Of a stretch of 15,502 nucleotides of DNA, positions 15,492 through 15,502 are shown piece by piece. Where the stretch lies: contig JAGLDN010000089.1 of assembly GCA_023145575.1 (NCBI GenBank), positions 1 through 15,502 on the forward strand, written 5' to 3'. The first letter of the stretch is position 1; every line of letters starts with the position of its first letter. Below the pieces are notes generated by a model that did not search any database, was not told the origin of the DNA, and worked only from the letters and a program-made list of their open reading frames with translations. Made by a program: the position numbers and the translations under genes. This DNA comes from Psychromonas sp. (GTDB lineage Bacteria; Pseudomonadota; Gammaproteobacteria; Enterobacterales; Psychromonadaceae).

Positions 15492-15502
15492 TGTCGATGA
15501 TT

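Noticed and set aside
1..15502. CRISPR array, tRNA or rRNA genes, integrase or complete insertion sequence
   Set aside because: None was seen: no regularly spaced repeats, no cloverleaf-like or rRNA sequence, and no intact transposase or recombinase frame.

Overview
The window looks like chromosomal DNA of an AT-rich, probably marine gammaproteobacterium of the Moritella/Psychromonas/Vibrio kind. This is inferred from clear homologues of Enterobacterales/Vibrio genes (a yiaV-yiaW pair, rlmG), a chitinase-fold lipoprotein, low GC and many short interspersed repeats. No rRNA, tRNA or CRISPR array is visible.

Layout. 1-494: repeat DNA with a strong hairpin and two partial copies of a repeat family. 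495-1838 (minus): yiaW-yiaV, a small DUF3302 membrane protein followed by a membrane-fusion protein. 1840-2989: no intact gene; a chain of decayed minus-strand reading frames, then a full MITE-like repeat (2661-2923). 2990-4090 (minus): a lipoprotein with a GH18 (chitinase) fold whose catalytic Glu is replaced by Lys. 4201-5349: rlmG, a 23S rRNA guanine methyltransferase. 5560-7086: an HD-domain phosphohydrolase. 7087-7984: about 0.9 kb with no convincing gene. 7985-11040: a compact three-gene operon read as a type II Zorya anti-phage system (zorA, zorB, zorE). 11117-12076: a cytosolic 5'-nucleotidase. 12214-12501: a second full MITE-like repeat, inverted relative to the first. 12540-12677: a gene remnant. 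12673-14909: a 1.1-kb tandem duplication, each unit holding a 186-residue protein with a putative papain-like Cys-His-Asp triad. 14910-15502: mostly non-coding, ending in another repeat copy cut by the window edge.

How the parts fit. The clear accessory system is Zorya: ZorA and ZorB should form an inner-membrane, ion-driven motor with a long intracellular coiled-coil tail, and ZorE is an HNH nuclease effector. The HD phosphohydrolase just upstream may be a second defence gene or unrelated cargo. rlmG and the nucleotidase look like housekeeping genes flanking this insertion. The most unusual non-gene features are the repeat family, whose two full copies have terminal and internal inverted repeats that differ between copies but still pair within each copy, and the duplicated papain-like gene.
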